Source of the DNA: Penaeus vannamei | Lineage: Eukaryota > Arthropoda > Malacostraca > Decapoda > Penaeidae | DNA: 37,500 nt | Direction: 5' to 3' | Assembly (NCBI RefSeq): GCF_042767895.1 | Contig: NC_091565.1 | Span: forward strand, 4,823,891 to 4,861,390 | Shown here: positions 1 through 13,400 of the stretch, piece by piece | Layout of the letters: every line of letters begins with the position of its first letter | Position numbering within the stretch: position 1 is the first letter of the stretch | Notes under the pieces: generated by a model | What the model was told of the DNA's origin: nothing | Seen by the model: the letters and a program-made list of their open reading frames with translations, nothing else | Database searches by the model: none | Translations under genes and position numbers: made by a program

Positions 1-138
1 CTTGCAACAACCAGCGGTGTGTTGATCCTTGTCCAGGTACCTGTGGCATTGATGCCATCTGTGAGGTGGTCAACCACAATCCCTTGTGCTCCTGCCCTCG
101 CAGCATGACAGGCGATCCCTTCGTTCGCTGTGAACCAA
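1..138 (+). CDS. dpy: dumpy exon (5'-truncated): end of DPY module plus EGF
   Basis: The window opens inside an exon. Reading from base 3 gives the last two cysteines of a DPY module (CNNQRC) followed by VDPC and a complete six-Cys EGF with the segment NHNPLCSCP and the ending GDPFVRC. The donor GTGAGT at 139 leaves phase 1. The true 5' end of the exon lies outside the window. Codon choice is mixed, and the EGF resembles those of the next two exons more than the repeats of the giant exon. Confidence 0.88.
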
Positions 139-292
139 GTGAGTAATCTGAAATTTCATAAATGATGAAGCAGTAGATATATATGTATAAAATATATGTT
201 TATTGATTACATCCAACAGATGTGAAAATGGGCTATAGTTTGGTCCAGCACGTAGCAGTCTTTACTCATGCATTCTCTTTCTCTCCCAATAG

Positions 293-604
293 TCCGTGCT
301 CCACCTGATCCATGCATCCCTACTCCATGTGGACCATACACCAAATGTCAAGTTGTGAAAGACAGGGCAGTGTGTTCTTGCCTTCCTGGCTACTTTGGAA
401 ACCCAGACCTTGGATGCAAGACGGAATGTACCATCAACTCTGACTGTCCTCTGAGTAGTGCATGCATTAACAGGAAGTGTGTTGACCCATGCATTGGTGT
501 ATGTGGAAATCAGGCTAAGTGCAGTGTGGTCGGCCACAACCCATTGTGCAGCTGCCCTGATGGATTCATTGGTGATCCTCTTACATCCTGTAGACTGAAG
601 CCTG
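293..604 (+). CDS. dpy: dumpy exon: EGF-DPY-EGF triplet
   Basis: This 312-nt exon is symmetric (phase 1 at both ends), with the acceptor CCCAATAG ending at 292 and donor GTGAGT at 605. It encodes about 104 residues: an EGF (PCIPTPCG to GNPDLGC), a DPY module (ECTINSDCP to INRKC) and a second EGF (VDPCIGVCG to GDPLTSC). EGF-DPY-EGF is the organisation described for dumpy. The exon is similar in plan and sequence to the next one, so the two may derive from an exon duplication. An ATG lies upstream at 268 but is inside the intron and is not a start. Confidence 0.9.
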
Positions 605-765
605 GTGAGTCAGCCTACTTCGTAAATCTGGTTAAACATATACTGTGATCAAATCTTTAAGAGAATGTCTTAAAATTGCATACTTTTTTTTATATACCAT
701 CAATTGTTGCCACAATAATTGAAGCTGCTGATGTTACTTAAGTCATTTATCCTTTCTATTACCAG

Positions 766-1068
766 ATGTACCAGTTGATCCATGTAACCCCAATCCCTGT
801 GGAATCAATGCAAATTGTGAAGTCAAGAACAACCGAGCGTTCTGTACTTGCTTCCCTGGATACTTTGGTAATCCAGATGTGGAGTGCAGACCTGAGTGCA
901 TCATCAATTCTGACTGCCCCAGATACCTGGCATGTGCAAATCAGAAATGTATTGACCCATGCCCAGACTCCTGTGGCATCAATGCGCTCTGTGATGTCAT
1001 CAACCATAATGCTATGTGCAGCTGTCCTCGCGGTTACAACGGTGACCCATACGTCGAGTGCAGAGTTG
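766..1068 (+). CDS. dpy: dumpy exon: EGF-DPY-EGF triplet
   Basis: This 303-nt symmetric exon follows the acceptor ATTACCAG (ending 765) and precedes the donor GTAAGT at 1069. It encodes an EGF (DPCNPNPCGINANC to GNPDVEC), a DPY module (ECIINSDCP to ANQKC) and an EGF (IDPCPDSCG to GDPYVEC). The YFGNPD segment and the xINSDCP segment are shared with the preceding exon, supporting duplication of an EGF-DPY-EGF exon. The ATG at 766 is an ordinary codon boundary artefact (the codon is split by the intron) and not a translation start. Confidence 0.9.
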
Positions 1069-1436
1069 GTAAGTACCCTCCTTGAATATGTTTGGGAATG
1101 GTTGTTAGATTATCTTGTTTTTTCTGTTTGCTCCATAAGATTTCATTTGTTTGTTATGTACATTCCTATTGCACGATTGCCAAATTGCGGGAATTGCATC
1201 AGCATGAGATAAGTTGAGCATGATATATGAGTGTTCAGCATGTCAGTCTGCATGGTATCAGATGTGCCTCGCATAAGCATGTTTGTGAGATAAAGATATT
1301 CCAGTAAGATTATTCCCTTTGCATCAAATGCCCATATGTTTTCTTTTCTCCTACACAAAGAGCATGTATTATAAAAGACAAACTCTAAAGTGTACCCATT
1401 GCATGTGTTAATTGCATGATCCCTAATTTTTTTCAG
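1069..1436 (+). other. intron upstream of the giant exon, rich in GCATG
   Basis: This 368-nt AT-rich phase-1 intron contains no coding pattern. Its one notable content is eight GCATG pentamers, three of them full TGCATG, described separately as a possible splicing-regulatory cluster. The acceptor is a run of T ending in CAG at 1436. Confidence 0.85.
1202..1418 (+). promoter_or_regulatory. cluster of (T)GCATG motifs, possible Rbfox sites upstream of the giant exon
   Basis: GCATG starts at 1202, 1218, 1238, 1250, 1277, 1362, 1401 and 1414; those at 1250, 1401 and 1414 are preceded by T. Rbfox-family splicing factors bind UGCAUG/GCAUG in RNA; sites upstream of an exon usually favour skipping and sites downstream favour inclusion. 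About 0.4 occurrences would be expected in 368 nt of random sequence. The role is inferred only from motif density and position. Confidence 0.35.
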
Positions 1437-4400
1437 CACCACCACCGCCCGTCAAGTGCTCCCCGAATGCATGTGGCTTTAACACTGAATGTAGAGTTAC
1501 TAATGGTATTCCTATATGCTATTGCCTCCCCAGCTACACGGGCGACCCTTACAAAGGTTGCTCACCCACTACCACAACTTCCCCCCCGCTAGTAGCTGTC
1601 CCAGGCTCCTCATCCCCCCCGCCTTTCCATCCCCCTACTACTCCATCCTCTCCCCCCCGTCCACCCATTGAGTGCGAGGCTAACTCACATTGCTCACCCT
1701 CAAGAACGTGTATCAACCAGCGCTGCGTCGATCCCTGCACTGCCAGCCTCCCTTGTGCTGTGGGGGCAGAGTGTACTGTCATCCGCCATCGCCCTGTGTG
1801 CAGATGTCCTTCAGGCTTCCAGGGAAATCCGCAGATTTCCTGCACTCCCATCCCGACTACCCCCAAACCAGACTGTCTTGCTGACCGTGACTGCCCACTG
1901 GACAAAGCATGCGCAGGGAGGCAATGTGTTGATCCTTGTCGATTAGCTAACCCATGTTCACACTTGGCTGAATGTACTGTTGTTGGACATATGCCAGACT
2001 GTACATGTATCTTAGGTTACGTCGGTAATGGTTATTATTGTGAACTCTCTACTACAACATCAACAACACCTGGACCTATTGCTCACTTTCCTACTCACAC
2101 AACCGTCCGCCCTGAAGTTGCTACCCGTCCTCAAAGCCATGAAGTGGAATATGAGTGCACCAGAGATTTTGAGTGCGATGATGATGAAATGTGCCATAAC
2201 AGAGAATGTGAACCTGTCTGTATAGTGTCTAATCCCTGCACAGGTGACAACACTGCATGCCGTGGAATCAATCACCGACCTGTGTGCCAGTGTCTTCCAG
2301 GATTTGTTGGTAACCCATTCATTGAATGCAAGAGGCCTTTGCCGTCCACACCATCACCAGAATGTCTTTCTGACCGAGAATGCCCAGATAATAAGGCTTG
2401 TGCTCAAAGAGAATGTATAAATCCATGTATCTTATCAAATCCATGTTCATTATATGCTGAATGTACAACACGGGATCACTTCCCAGTTTGTACATGTATT
2501 TTAGGCTTTACTGGAAATGGGTACTTCTGTGACAGGCTCCCACCAATAGTGGAGATACAAACACTTCCAACAAGTGTTACAAGACCACCTATTGCAGTGA
2601 CAACTATCACTCACAGTCCCATAGCTGAGTATCCTACTACAGAGCATCCTCGACCGAAAACTCCTAGCCCAAGGCCACCATTCCTGCCACCTCTTCCATC
2701 CATTAGTGTAGGATGCAAAAGCAATGATGACTGCCCATACAGTAATTCCTGTATAAACAAACTTTGTGTTGATGTGTGCCATCAAGGTTACTGTGGCAAG
2801 AATGCAGATTGTTCTATCAAGTTTGACATCCCAATGTGTTCTTGTCCACCTGGGACATCTGGTGATCCTTTTATCAGATGTAAGGCAGTAGCCACAGAAG
2901 CTCCTCCAACCACACTTGCTCCCCTTGCAGACACACATAGTCCTCTGCAAGAAGCTCCTTTGAATCCTGTTGTTGGCTCTACATCACCTATGCCACCCCC
3001 TCTTGCCGCAGCCTCAACCACAAGAATCCCTGATACTGCTTTTATACAGCCTACCACCATCCATTCTTTGCCACCACCCATAACCATTGGCTGTGAAAGT
3101 AATGATGAATGTCCGTATGATAACACTTGTATCAATAAGCTGTGTGGTGATGTCTGCAGTCCATCCTTATGTGGCGAGGATGCAGAATGTCATACTCTTT
3201 CCAACAGACCATCTTGCTTCTGTCCTCCTGGAACAACAGGTAATCCTACCATCAAGTGTACTGCTATACTGACTGAGCGGCCCAGTACTCTTCATCCTCC
3301 TATTGCTGAGACACTTCCACCACCACCAGCAGTACCAGTTCAGCCCATTTCAAGTCCCTCTCACACACCACATCCACCTATAGCTGATGTTGGAACTCCA
3401 AGACCACTACCTCTTCCATTTGATGAACCGGAGAAGCCCCTTCCTCCAATAATACCACCTATTGCAATTGCTTGTGAGAATAATGACGACTGCACAATTG
3501 ATAACACCTGTTACAACAGGTTGTGTTATGATGTTTGCGTCTTAGGAATATGTGGTGAAGAGGCAACCTGTACAATCACTATACATCGTCCAGTATGTAC
3601 ATGCCCACCTGGAACGACAGGAAATCCTACTGACAGGTGTATTGCACTACTAACAGAAAAACCAACAACTTTCAGTCCAATAGCAGAAACAAACCCTCCC
3701 ACTAAAGATGAACCAATAATTCCAGAAGCTCTTCCCGGTTCCACTACTATGATACCACTAGTTGACCCCATTCATAAAAGACCCACAACACCTATACCAC
3801 TTCCTCCAGAGCCACCTACACCTAGTCCAATAGTTGTCGGTTGTGAAAGCACAGATGCATGTCCATCAGACAATTCTTGCATCAATAAACTGTGCCTCGA
3901 CGTCTGTTTCCCAGGGTTTTGTGGTGAAAATGCAGAATGTCAGACAGTTCAGCATCGACCAAAATGTAAATGCCCTCCAGGAACATCAGGCAATCCAACA
4001 ATCAAGTGTTCTGCAATAGCAGTTGATGTTCTACCTCTCCCAATTGCTGAACCTAAGCCTGCTCCACCTCATGAACAAGTTATCCCAATTGCAGGTCCAA
4101 CAACCACAGGTTTGCCACCACTAGCAGAACACGTAACTCGTCCACGCCCAGATATAACAGTGACACAACCCGTACCTCCACCAGTGATACCATCTATAAT
4201 AATTGCATGTGAGAATAATGATGATTGTGAAATGAGCAATTCATGCATCAATATGTTGTGTTATGATGCATGCAGTCTCAATTCTTGTGGCGAAGAAGCT
4301 GACTGTAAAACAATTAATCACCGTCCAGTTTGCATCTGTCCACCAGGAACTACTGGTGATCCACAGGTTGGATGCAAAGCTACAACAACTGAAAGAGTGA

Positions 4401-7400
4401 CAACTCACTCTCCAATGACTGATAGGCCACCTCAGCAACCTGTAGTTCCTATTCAACCTATTGCTGGTCCATCATCTGAACTTCCTATACCAGTAGCAGA
4501 AGAGCCAACCACAAGGCCACCAGAACTTCCTTTGACAACACACAGACCTGTGCCAACACCTCCCATGATCCCCATTGGTTGTGAGAGCACTGATGATTGT
4601 CCATTTGATAATTCATGTGTCAACCGTCTCTGTATGGATGTTTGCCACCCAGGGCTATGCGGAGAAAATGCTGACTGTCAAACAGTAGGACACAAACCCT
4701 CTTGTCTGTGTCCTCCAGGCACTACTGGAAATCCAACTGACCACTGTGTGGCATTAGGAACAGACAGACCAACCACAGTTATCCCCCATGCAGAGAGACC
4801 AATTCCTCCATCGGATGCTAATATTATCCCTGGAATAGGACCATCCAGTACTCCTCTTCCACCACTAGCAGAAACATCAATCAGACCCACTGAACCACCA
4901 TTACCTTCAACAACTCCATCTCCTATTGTACCACCAATTGTAATAGCGTGTGAAAACAATGATGACTGTACAACAGACAATTCGTGTATTAATAATCTGT
5001 GTTATGATGTGTGCAGCTTGGGTATTTGTGGAGATGATGCTGACTGTAGAATACGTGATCATCGTCCAGTGTGTAGCTGTCCTCCAGGGACCACAGGAGA
5101 TCCTACACGTGGATGTTACGCAGAGCTCACCGAAAGGCCTCTATCTCCTCCTTCTCCAATACCAGAGACTCGACCACCTCAAGATGAAGCTCCAATAAGA
5201 CCCATTGCAGAATCATCAAGCACAGGTCTTCCTCCTCTGGCAGAACTCCCAACACCAAGGCCTAAACCACCTCCAGTTACAACACCTCCTCCACCACCCA
5301 CACCAGGTCCCATACCTGTTGGATGTGAAACAACAGATGATTGTCCATCTGATAATTCTTGTGTGAATAGACTGTGTCTTGATGTCTGTTATCCTGGAAT
5401 ATGTGGGAATAATGCAGAATGTCAAACACATGGACATCGTCCCTTATGTACTTGTCCACCAGGAACAACTGGCAATCCTACCATCAAGTGCTCAGCAATG
5501 GTTGTTGATACCCCTTCTACCCCATATCCTCCTATTGCAGGTGAACAACCAGTTCAGCCAGATTCTCCTATCAGTCCTATCTCAGGTTCATCTACCACTG
5601 GGCAGCCACCTCTGGCAGAAGATACAATCCGTACTACACCAGCACCATTACCAGTCAGACCTACTCCACAACCTATTGTCCCTCCCATTTCTATTGCTTG
5701 TGAAAACAATGATGATTGTGACATTGGGGACTCATGTATCAACATGCTTTGTTATGATGCATGTAGCCTTAACTTCTGTGGAGAAGATGCTGACTGTAAG
5801 ACAATTGACCATCGTCCAGTTTGTGTCTGTCCACCAGGAACCAGTGGAAATCCTCAGATTGGTTGTAAAGCTACAGTGACGGAAAAAGTGACAACTATTC
5901 CTCCAGTGACAGATAGACCACCTCAACAACCTGTAGTTCCTATTCAACCTATTGCTGGTCCATCATCTGAACTTCCCATACCAGTAGCAGAAGAGCCAAC
6001 CACAAGGCCACCAGAACTTCCTTTGACAACATACAGACCTGTGCCAACACCACCCATGATCCCCATTGGTTGTGAGAGCACTGATGATTGTCCATTTGAT
6101 AATTCATGTGTCAACCGTCTCTGCATGGATGTTTGCCACCCAGGGCTATGCGGAGAAAATGCTGACTGTCAAACAGTGGGACACAAACCCTCTTGTCTGT
6201 GTCCTCCAGGCACTACTGGAAATCCAACTGACCACTGTGTGGCATTAGGAACAGACAGACCAACCACAGTTATCCCCCTTGCAGAGAGACCAATTCCTCC
6301 ATCGGATGCTAATATTATCCCTGGAATAGGACCATCCAGTACTCCTCTTCCACCACTAGCAGAAACATCAATCAGACCCACTGAACCACCATTACCTTCA
6401 ACAACTCCATCTCCTATTGTACCACCAATTGTAATAGCGTGTGAAAACAATGATGACTGTACAACAGACAATTCGTGTATTAATAATCTGTGTTATGATG
6501 TGTGCAGCTTAGGTATTTGTGGAGATGATGCTGACTGTAGAATACGTGATCATCGTCCAGTGTGTAGCTGTCCTCCAGGGACCACAGGAGATCCTACACG
6601 TGGATGTTATGCAGAGCTCACCGAAAGGCCTCTATCTCCTCCTTCTCCAATACCAGAGACTCGACCACCTCAAGATGAAGCTCCAATAAGACCCATTGCA
6701 GAATCATCAAGCCCAGGTCTTCCTCCTCTGGCAGAACTCCCAACACCAAGGCCTAAACCACCTCCAGTTACAACACCTCCTCCACCACCCACACCAGGTC
6801 CCATACCTGTTGGATGTGAAACAACAGATGATTGTCCATCTGATAATTCTTGTGTGAATAGACTGTGTCTTAATGTCTGTTATCCTGGAATATGTGGGAA
6901 TAATGCAGAATGTCAAACACATGGACATCGTCCCTTATGTACTTGTCCACCAGGAACAACTGGCAATCCTACCATCAAGTGCTCAGCAATGGTTGTTGAT
7001 ACCCCTTCTACTCCATATCCTCCTGTTGCTGGTGAACAACCAGTTCAGCCAGATTCTCCTATCAGTCCTATCTCAGGTTCATCTACCACTGGGCAGCCAC
7101 CTCTGGCAGAAGATACAATCCGTACTACACCAGCACCATTACCAGTCAGACCTACTCCACAACCTATTGTCCCTCCCATTTCTATTGCTTGTGAAAACAA
7201 TGATGATTGTGACATTGGGGACTCGTGTATCAACATGCTTTGTTATGATGCATGTAGCCTTAACTTCTGTGGAGAAGATGCTGACTGTAAGACAATTGAC
7301 CATCGTCCAGTTTGTGTCTGTCCACCAGGAACCAGAGGAGATCCTCAGATTGGCTGTGTAGCTACAGTGACGGAAAAAGTGACAACTATTCCTCCAGTGA

Positions 7401-10400
7401 CAGACAGACCACCTCAACAACCTGAAGTTCCTATTCAACCTATTGCTGGTCCATCATCTGAACTTCCCATACCAGTAGCAGAAGAGCCAACCACAAGGCC
7501 ACCAGAACTTCCTTTGACAACATACAGACCTGTGCCAACACCACCCATGATCCCCATTGGTTGTGAGAGCACTGATGATTGTCCATTTGATAATTCATGT
7601 GTCAACCGTCTCTGCATGGATGTTTGCCACCCAGGGCTATGCGGAGAAAATGCTGACTGTCAAACAGTGGGACACAAACCCTCTTGTCTGTGTCCTCCAG
7701 GCACTACTGGAAATCCAACTGACCACTGTGTGGCATTAGGAACAGACAGACCAACCACAGTTATCCCCCTTGCAGAGAGACCAATTCCTCCATCGGATGC
7801 TAATATTATCCCTGGAATAGGACCATCCAGTACTCCTCTTCCACCACTAGCAGAAACATCAATCAGACCCACTGAACCACCATTACCTTCAACAACTCCA
7901 TCTCCTATTGTACCACCAATTGTAATAGCGTGTGAAAACAATGATGACTGTACAACAGACAATTCGTGTATTAATAATCTGTGTTATGATGTGTGCAGCT
8001 TAGGTATTTGTGGAGATGATGCTGACTGTAGAATACGTGATCATCGTCCAGTGTGTAGCTGTCCTCCAGGGACCACAGGAGATCCTACACGTGGATGTTA
8101 TGCAGAGCTCACCGAAAGGCCTCTATCTCCTCCTTCTCCAATACCAGAGACTCGACCACCTCAAGATGAAGCTCCAATAAGACCCATTGCAGAATCATCA
8201 AGCCCAGGTCTTCCTCCTCTGGCAGAACTCCCAACACCAAGGCCTAAACCACCTCCAGTTACAACACCTCCTCCACCACCCACACCAGGTCCCATACCTG
8301 TTGGATGTGAAACAACAGATGATTGTCCATCTGATAATTCTTGTGTGAATAGACTGTGTCTTAATGTCTGTTATCCTGGAATATGTGGGAATAATGCAGA
8401 ATGTCAAACACATGGACATCGTCCCTTATGTACTTGTCCACCAGGAACAACTGGCAATCCTACCATCAAGTGCTCAGCAATGGTTGTTGATACCCCTTCT
8501 ACTCCATATCCTCCTGTTGCTGGTGAACAACCAGTTCAGCCAGATTCTCCTATCAGTCCTATCTCAGGTTCATCTACCACTGGGCAGCCACCTCTGGCAG
8601 AAGATACAATCCGTACTACACCAGCACCATTACCAGTCAGACCTACTCCACAACCTATTGTCCCTCCCATTTCTATTGCTTGTGAAAACAATGATGATTG
8701 TGACATTGGGGACTCGTGTATCAACATGCTTTGTTATGATGCATGTAGCCTTAACTTCTGTGGAGAAGATGCTGACTGTAAGACAATTGACCATCGTCCA
8801 GTTTGTGTCTGTCCACCAGGAACCAGAGGAGATCCTCAGATTGGCTGTGTAGCTACAGTGACGGAAAAAGTGACAACTATTCCTCCAGTGACAGACAGAC
8901 CACCTCAACAACCTGTAGTTCCTATTCAACCTATTGCTGGTCCATCATCTGAACTTCCCATACCAGTAGCAGAAGAGCCAACCACAAGGCCACCAGAACT
9001 TCCTTTGACAACATATAGACCTGTGCCAACACCTCCCATGATCCCCATTGGTTGTGAAAGCACTGATGATTGTCCATTTGATAATTCATGTGTCAACCGT
9101 CTTTGTATGGATGTTTGCCACCCAGGATTATGCGGAGAAAATGCTGACTGTCAAACAGTGGGACACAAACCCTCTTGTTTGTGTCCTCCAGGCACTACTG
9201 GAAATCCAACTGACCACTGTGTGGCATTAGGAACAGACAGACCAACCACAGTTATTCCCCTTGCAGAGAGACCAATTCCTCCATCGGATGCTAATATTAT
9301 CCCTGGAATAGGACCATCCAGTACTCCTCTTCCACCACTAGCAGAAACATCAATCAGGCCCACTGAACCACCATTACCTTCAACAACTCCATCTCCTATT
9401 GTACCACCAATTGTAATAGCGTGTGAAAACAATGATGACTGTACAACAGACAATTCGTGTATTAATAATCTGTGTTATGATGTGTGCAGCTTGGGTATTT
9501 GTGGAGATGATGCTGACTGTAGAATACGTGATCATCGTCCAGTGTGTAGCTGTCCTCCAGGGACCACAGGAGATCCTACACGTGGATGTTACGCAGAGCT
9601 CACCGAAAGGCCTCTATCTCCTCCTTCTCCAATACCAGAGACTCGACCACCTCAAGATGAAGCTCCAATAAGACCCATTGCAGAATCATCAAGCACAGGT
9701 CTTCCTCCTCTGGCAGAACTCCTAACACCAAGGCCTAAACCACCTCCAGTTACAACACCTCCTCCACCACCCACACCAGGTCCCATACCTGTTGGATGTG
9801 AAACAACAGATGATTGTCCATCTGATAATTCTTGTGTGAATAGACTGTGTCTTGATGTCTGTTATCCTGGAATATGTGGGAATAATGCAGAATGTCAAAC
9901 ACATGGACATCGTCCCTTATGTACTTGTCCACCAGGAACAACTGGCAATCCTACCATCAAGTGCTCAGCAATGGTTGTTGATACCCCTTCTACCCCATAT
10001 CCTCCTATTGCAGGTGAACAACCAGTTCAGCCAGATTCTCCTATCAGTCCTATCTCAGGTTCATCTACCACTGGGCAGCCACCTCTGGCAGAAGATACAA
10101 TCCGTACTACACCAGCACCATTACCAGTCAGACCTACTCCACAACCTATTGTCCCTCCCATTTCTATTGCTTGTGAAAACAATGATGATTGTGACATTGG
10201 GGACTCATGTATCAACATGCTTTGTTATGATGCATGTAGCCTTAACTTCTGTGGAGAAGATGCTGACTGTAAGACAATTGACCATCGTCCAGTTTGTGTC
10301 TGTCCTCCAGGAACCAGAGGAGATCCTCAGATTGGCTGTGTAGCTACAGTGACGGAAAAAGTGACAACTATTCCTCCAGTGACAGACAGACCACCTCAAC

Positions 10401-13400
10401 AACCTGTAGTTCCTATTCAACCTATTGCTGGTCCATCATCTGAACTTCCCATACCAGTAGCAGAAGAGCCAACCACAAGGCCACCAGAACTTCCTTTGAC
10501 AACATACAGACCTGTACCAACACCTCCCATGATCCCCATTGGTTGTGAGAGCACTGATGATTGTCCATTTGATAATTCATGTGTCAACCGTCTTTGTATG
10601 GATGTTTGCCACCCAGGATTATGCGGAGAAAATGCTGACTGTCAAACAGTGGGACACAAACCTTCTTGTGTATGTCCTCCAGGCACTACTGGAAATCCAA
10701 CTAAACATTGTTTGGCACTGGTAACAGACAGACCAACCACAGTTATCCCCCTTGGAGAGAGACCACAACCTCCAGCTGATGTTAACATTATTCCGGGAAT
10801 AGGACCATCCAGTACTCCTCTTCCACCACTAGCAGAAACATCAATCAGGCCCACTGAACCACCATTACCTTCAACAACTCCATCTCCCATTGTACCACCA
10901 ATTGTAATAGCCTGTGAAAATAATGATGACTGTACAACAGATAACTCCTGCATCAATAATTTATGCTATGATGTGTGCAGCTTAGGTATTTGTGGAGATG
11001 ATGCTGACTGTAGAATCCATGACCATCGTCCAGTGTGTAGCTGTCCTCCAGGGACCACAGGAGATCCTACACGTGGATGTTATGCAGAGCTCACCGAAAG
11101 GCCTCTTTCTCCTCCTTCTCCAATACCAGAGACACGGCCACCTCAAGATGAAGCTCCAATAAGACCCATTGCAGAATCATCAAGCCCAGGTCTTCCTCCT
11201 TTGGCAGAACTCCCAACACCAAGGCCTAAACCACTTCCAGTTACAACACCACCTCCACCACCCACACCAGGTCCCATACCTGTTGGATGTGAAACAACAG
11301 ATGAATGCCCATCTGATAATTCTTGTATAAACAGACTATGTCTTAATGTCTGTTATCCTGGTATATGTGGAAGCAATGCAGAATGTCAAACACATGGACA
11401 TCGTCCCTTATGTACTTGTCCACCAGGAACAACTGGCAATCCTACCATCAAGTGCTCAGCAGTGGCTTTTGATATACCTACCACACCATATCCTCCTGTT
11501 GCTGGTGAACAACCAGTTCAGCCAGATTCTCCAATCAGTCCTATCTCAGGTTCATCTACCACTGGGCAGCCACCTCTGGCAGAAGATACAATCCGTACTA
11601 CACCAGCACCATTACCAGTCAGACCTATTCCACAACCTGTTATTCCTCCTATTTCTATTGCTTGTGAAAACAATGATGATTGTGACATTGGGGACTCGTG
11701 TATCAACATGCTTTGTTATGATGCATGTAGCCTTAACTTCTGTGGAGAAGATGCTGACTGTAAGACAATAGACCATCGTCCAGTTTGTGTCTGTCCACCA
11801 GGAACCAGTGGAAATCCTCAGATTGGTTGTGTAGGTACAGTGACGGAAAAAGTAACAACTATTCCTCCAGTGACAGATAGACCACCTCAACAACCTGTAG
11901 TTCCTATTCAACCTATTGCTGGTCCATCATCTGAACTTCCCATACCAGTAGCAGAAGAGCCAACCACAAGGCCACCAGAACTTCCTTTGACAACATACAG
12001 ACCTGTACCAACACCTCCCATGATCCCCATTGGTTGTGAGAGCACTGATGATTGTCCATTTGATAATTCATGTGTCAACCGTCTTTGTATGGATGTTTGC
12101 CACCCAGGACTATGCGGAGAAAATGCTGACTGTCAAACAGTGGGACACAAACCTTCTTGTGTATGTCCTCCAGGCACTACTGGAAATCCAACTGACCACT
12201 GTGTGGCATTGGTAACAGACAGACCAACCACAGTCATCCCCCTTGCAGAGAGACCAATTCCTCCATCGGATGCTAATATTATCCCTGGAATAGGACCATC
12301 CAGTACTCCTCTTCCACCACTAGCAGAAACATCAATCAGACCCATTGAACCACCATTACCTTCAACAACTCCATCTCCTATTGTACCACCAATAGTAATT
12401 GCTTGTGAAAACAATGATGACTGTACAACAGACAATTCGTGTATTAATAATCTATGTTATGATGTGTGCAGCTTGGGTATTTGTGGAGAAGATGCCCAAT
12501 GTAGGATTGATAATCATCGTCCTGTGTGTAGTTGTCCTCCAGGAACCACAGGAGATCCAACTCGAGGATGTAATGCTTTGCTCACTGAAAGGCCTCCATC
12601 TACTCTCTCTCCTATATCAGAGATTCGACCACCAAAGGATGAGGTTTCCATAACTCCTGTTACTGAACCAGCAAGGCCTGGACTCCCTCCACTGGCAGAG
12701 CAACCCAAGCCAAGGCCAACATTACCTCCAGTAACTCCACCTCCACCACCACCCACACCAGGTCCTATAACTGTGGGATGTGAGTCTACAGAAGAGTGTC
12801 CTTCTGACAATTCCTGTGTAAATAAACTGTGCCTGAACATGTGTTATCCAGGATTCTGTGGAGAAAATGCAGACTGTCAGACTCAAGCACATCGACCTAT
12901 CTGTAGCTGTCCACCTGGTACCACAGGAAATCCAACCATCAAGTGCTCTGCTATGGTTGTAAAAGAGCCACCAACGCTTCAGCCTCCAATGGCAGAAGAG
13001 AAACCACTACATCCAGATTCTCCAATTAGACCAATTGCAGGTTCCACAACCACTTTGCAGCCACCTTTAATAGAAGAAACTGTGCGTCCTACACCAGAAC
13101 CGCTTCCAACACGACCTCCACCACCAGCTCTTGTTCCAGCATTACCTATTGCTTGTGAAAATAATGATGATTGCGATGTAGACAACTCTTGCCTGAACAA
13201 GCTTTGTTATGATGCCTGCACTCTTGGTATATGTGGAGATGATGCAGAGTGTGAAACTGTAGACCACCGACCTGTATGTCTTTGTCCATATGGAACAAGT
13301 GGGGATCCTCAAGTAGGATGCAAAGCAATGGTAGCAGAAATGCCTGTAACAATTTCACCAATAGTTGAACAGTCGCAGGTCAGTGATGTACCCATTCATG

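Noticed and set aside
5379..11771. Plus-strand secondary frames of up to 166 codons in another phase
   Set aside because: They overlap the array in a different frame, repeat with it and have Leu/Gln/Val-rich sequence without domain signatures.
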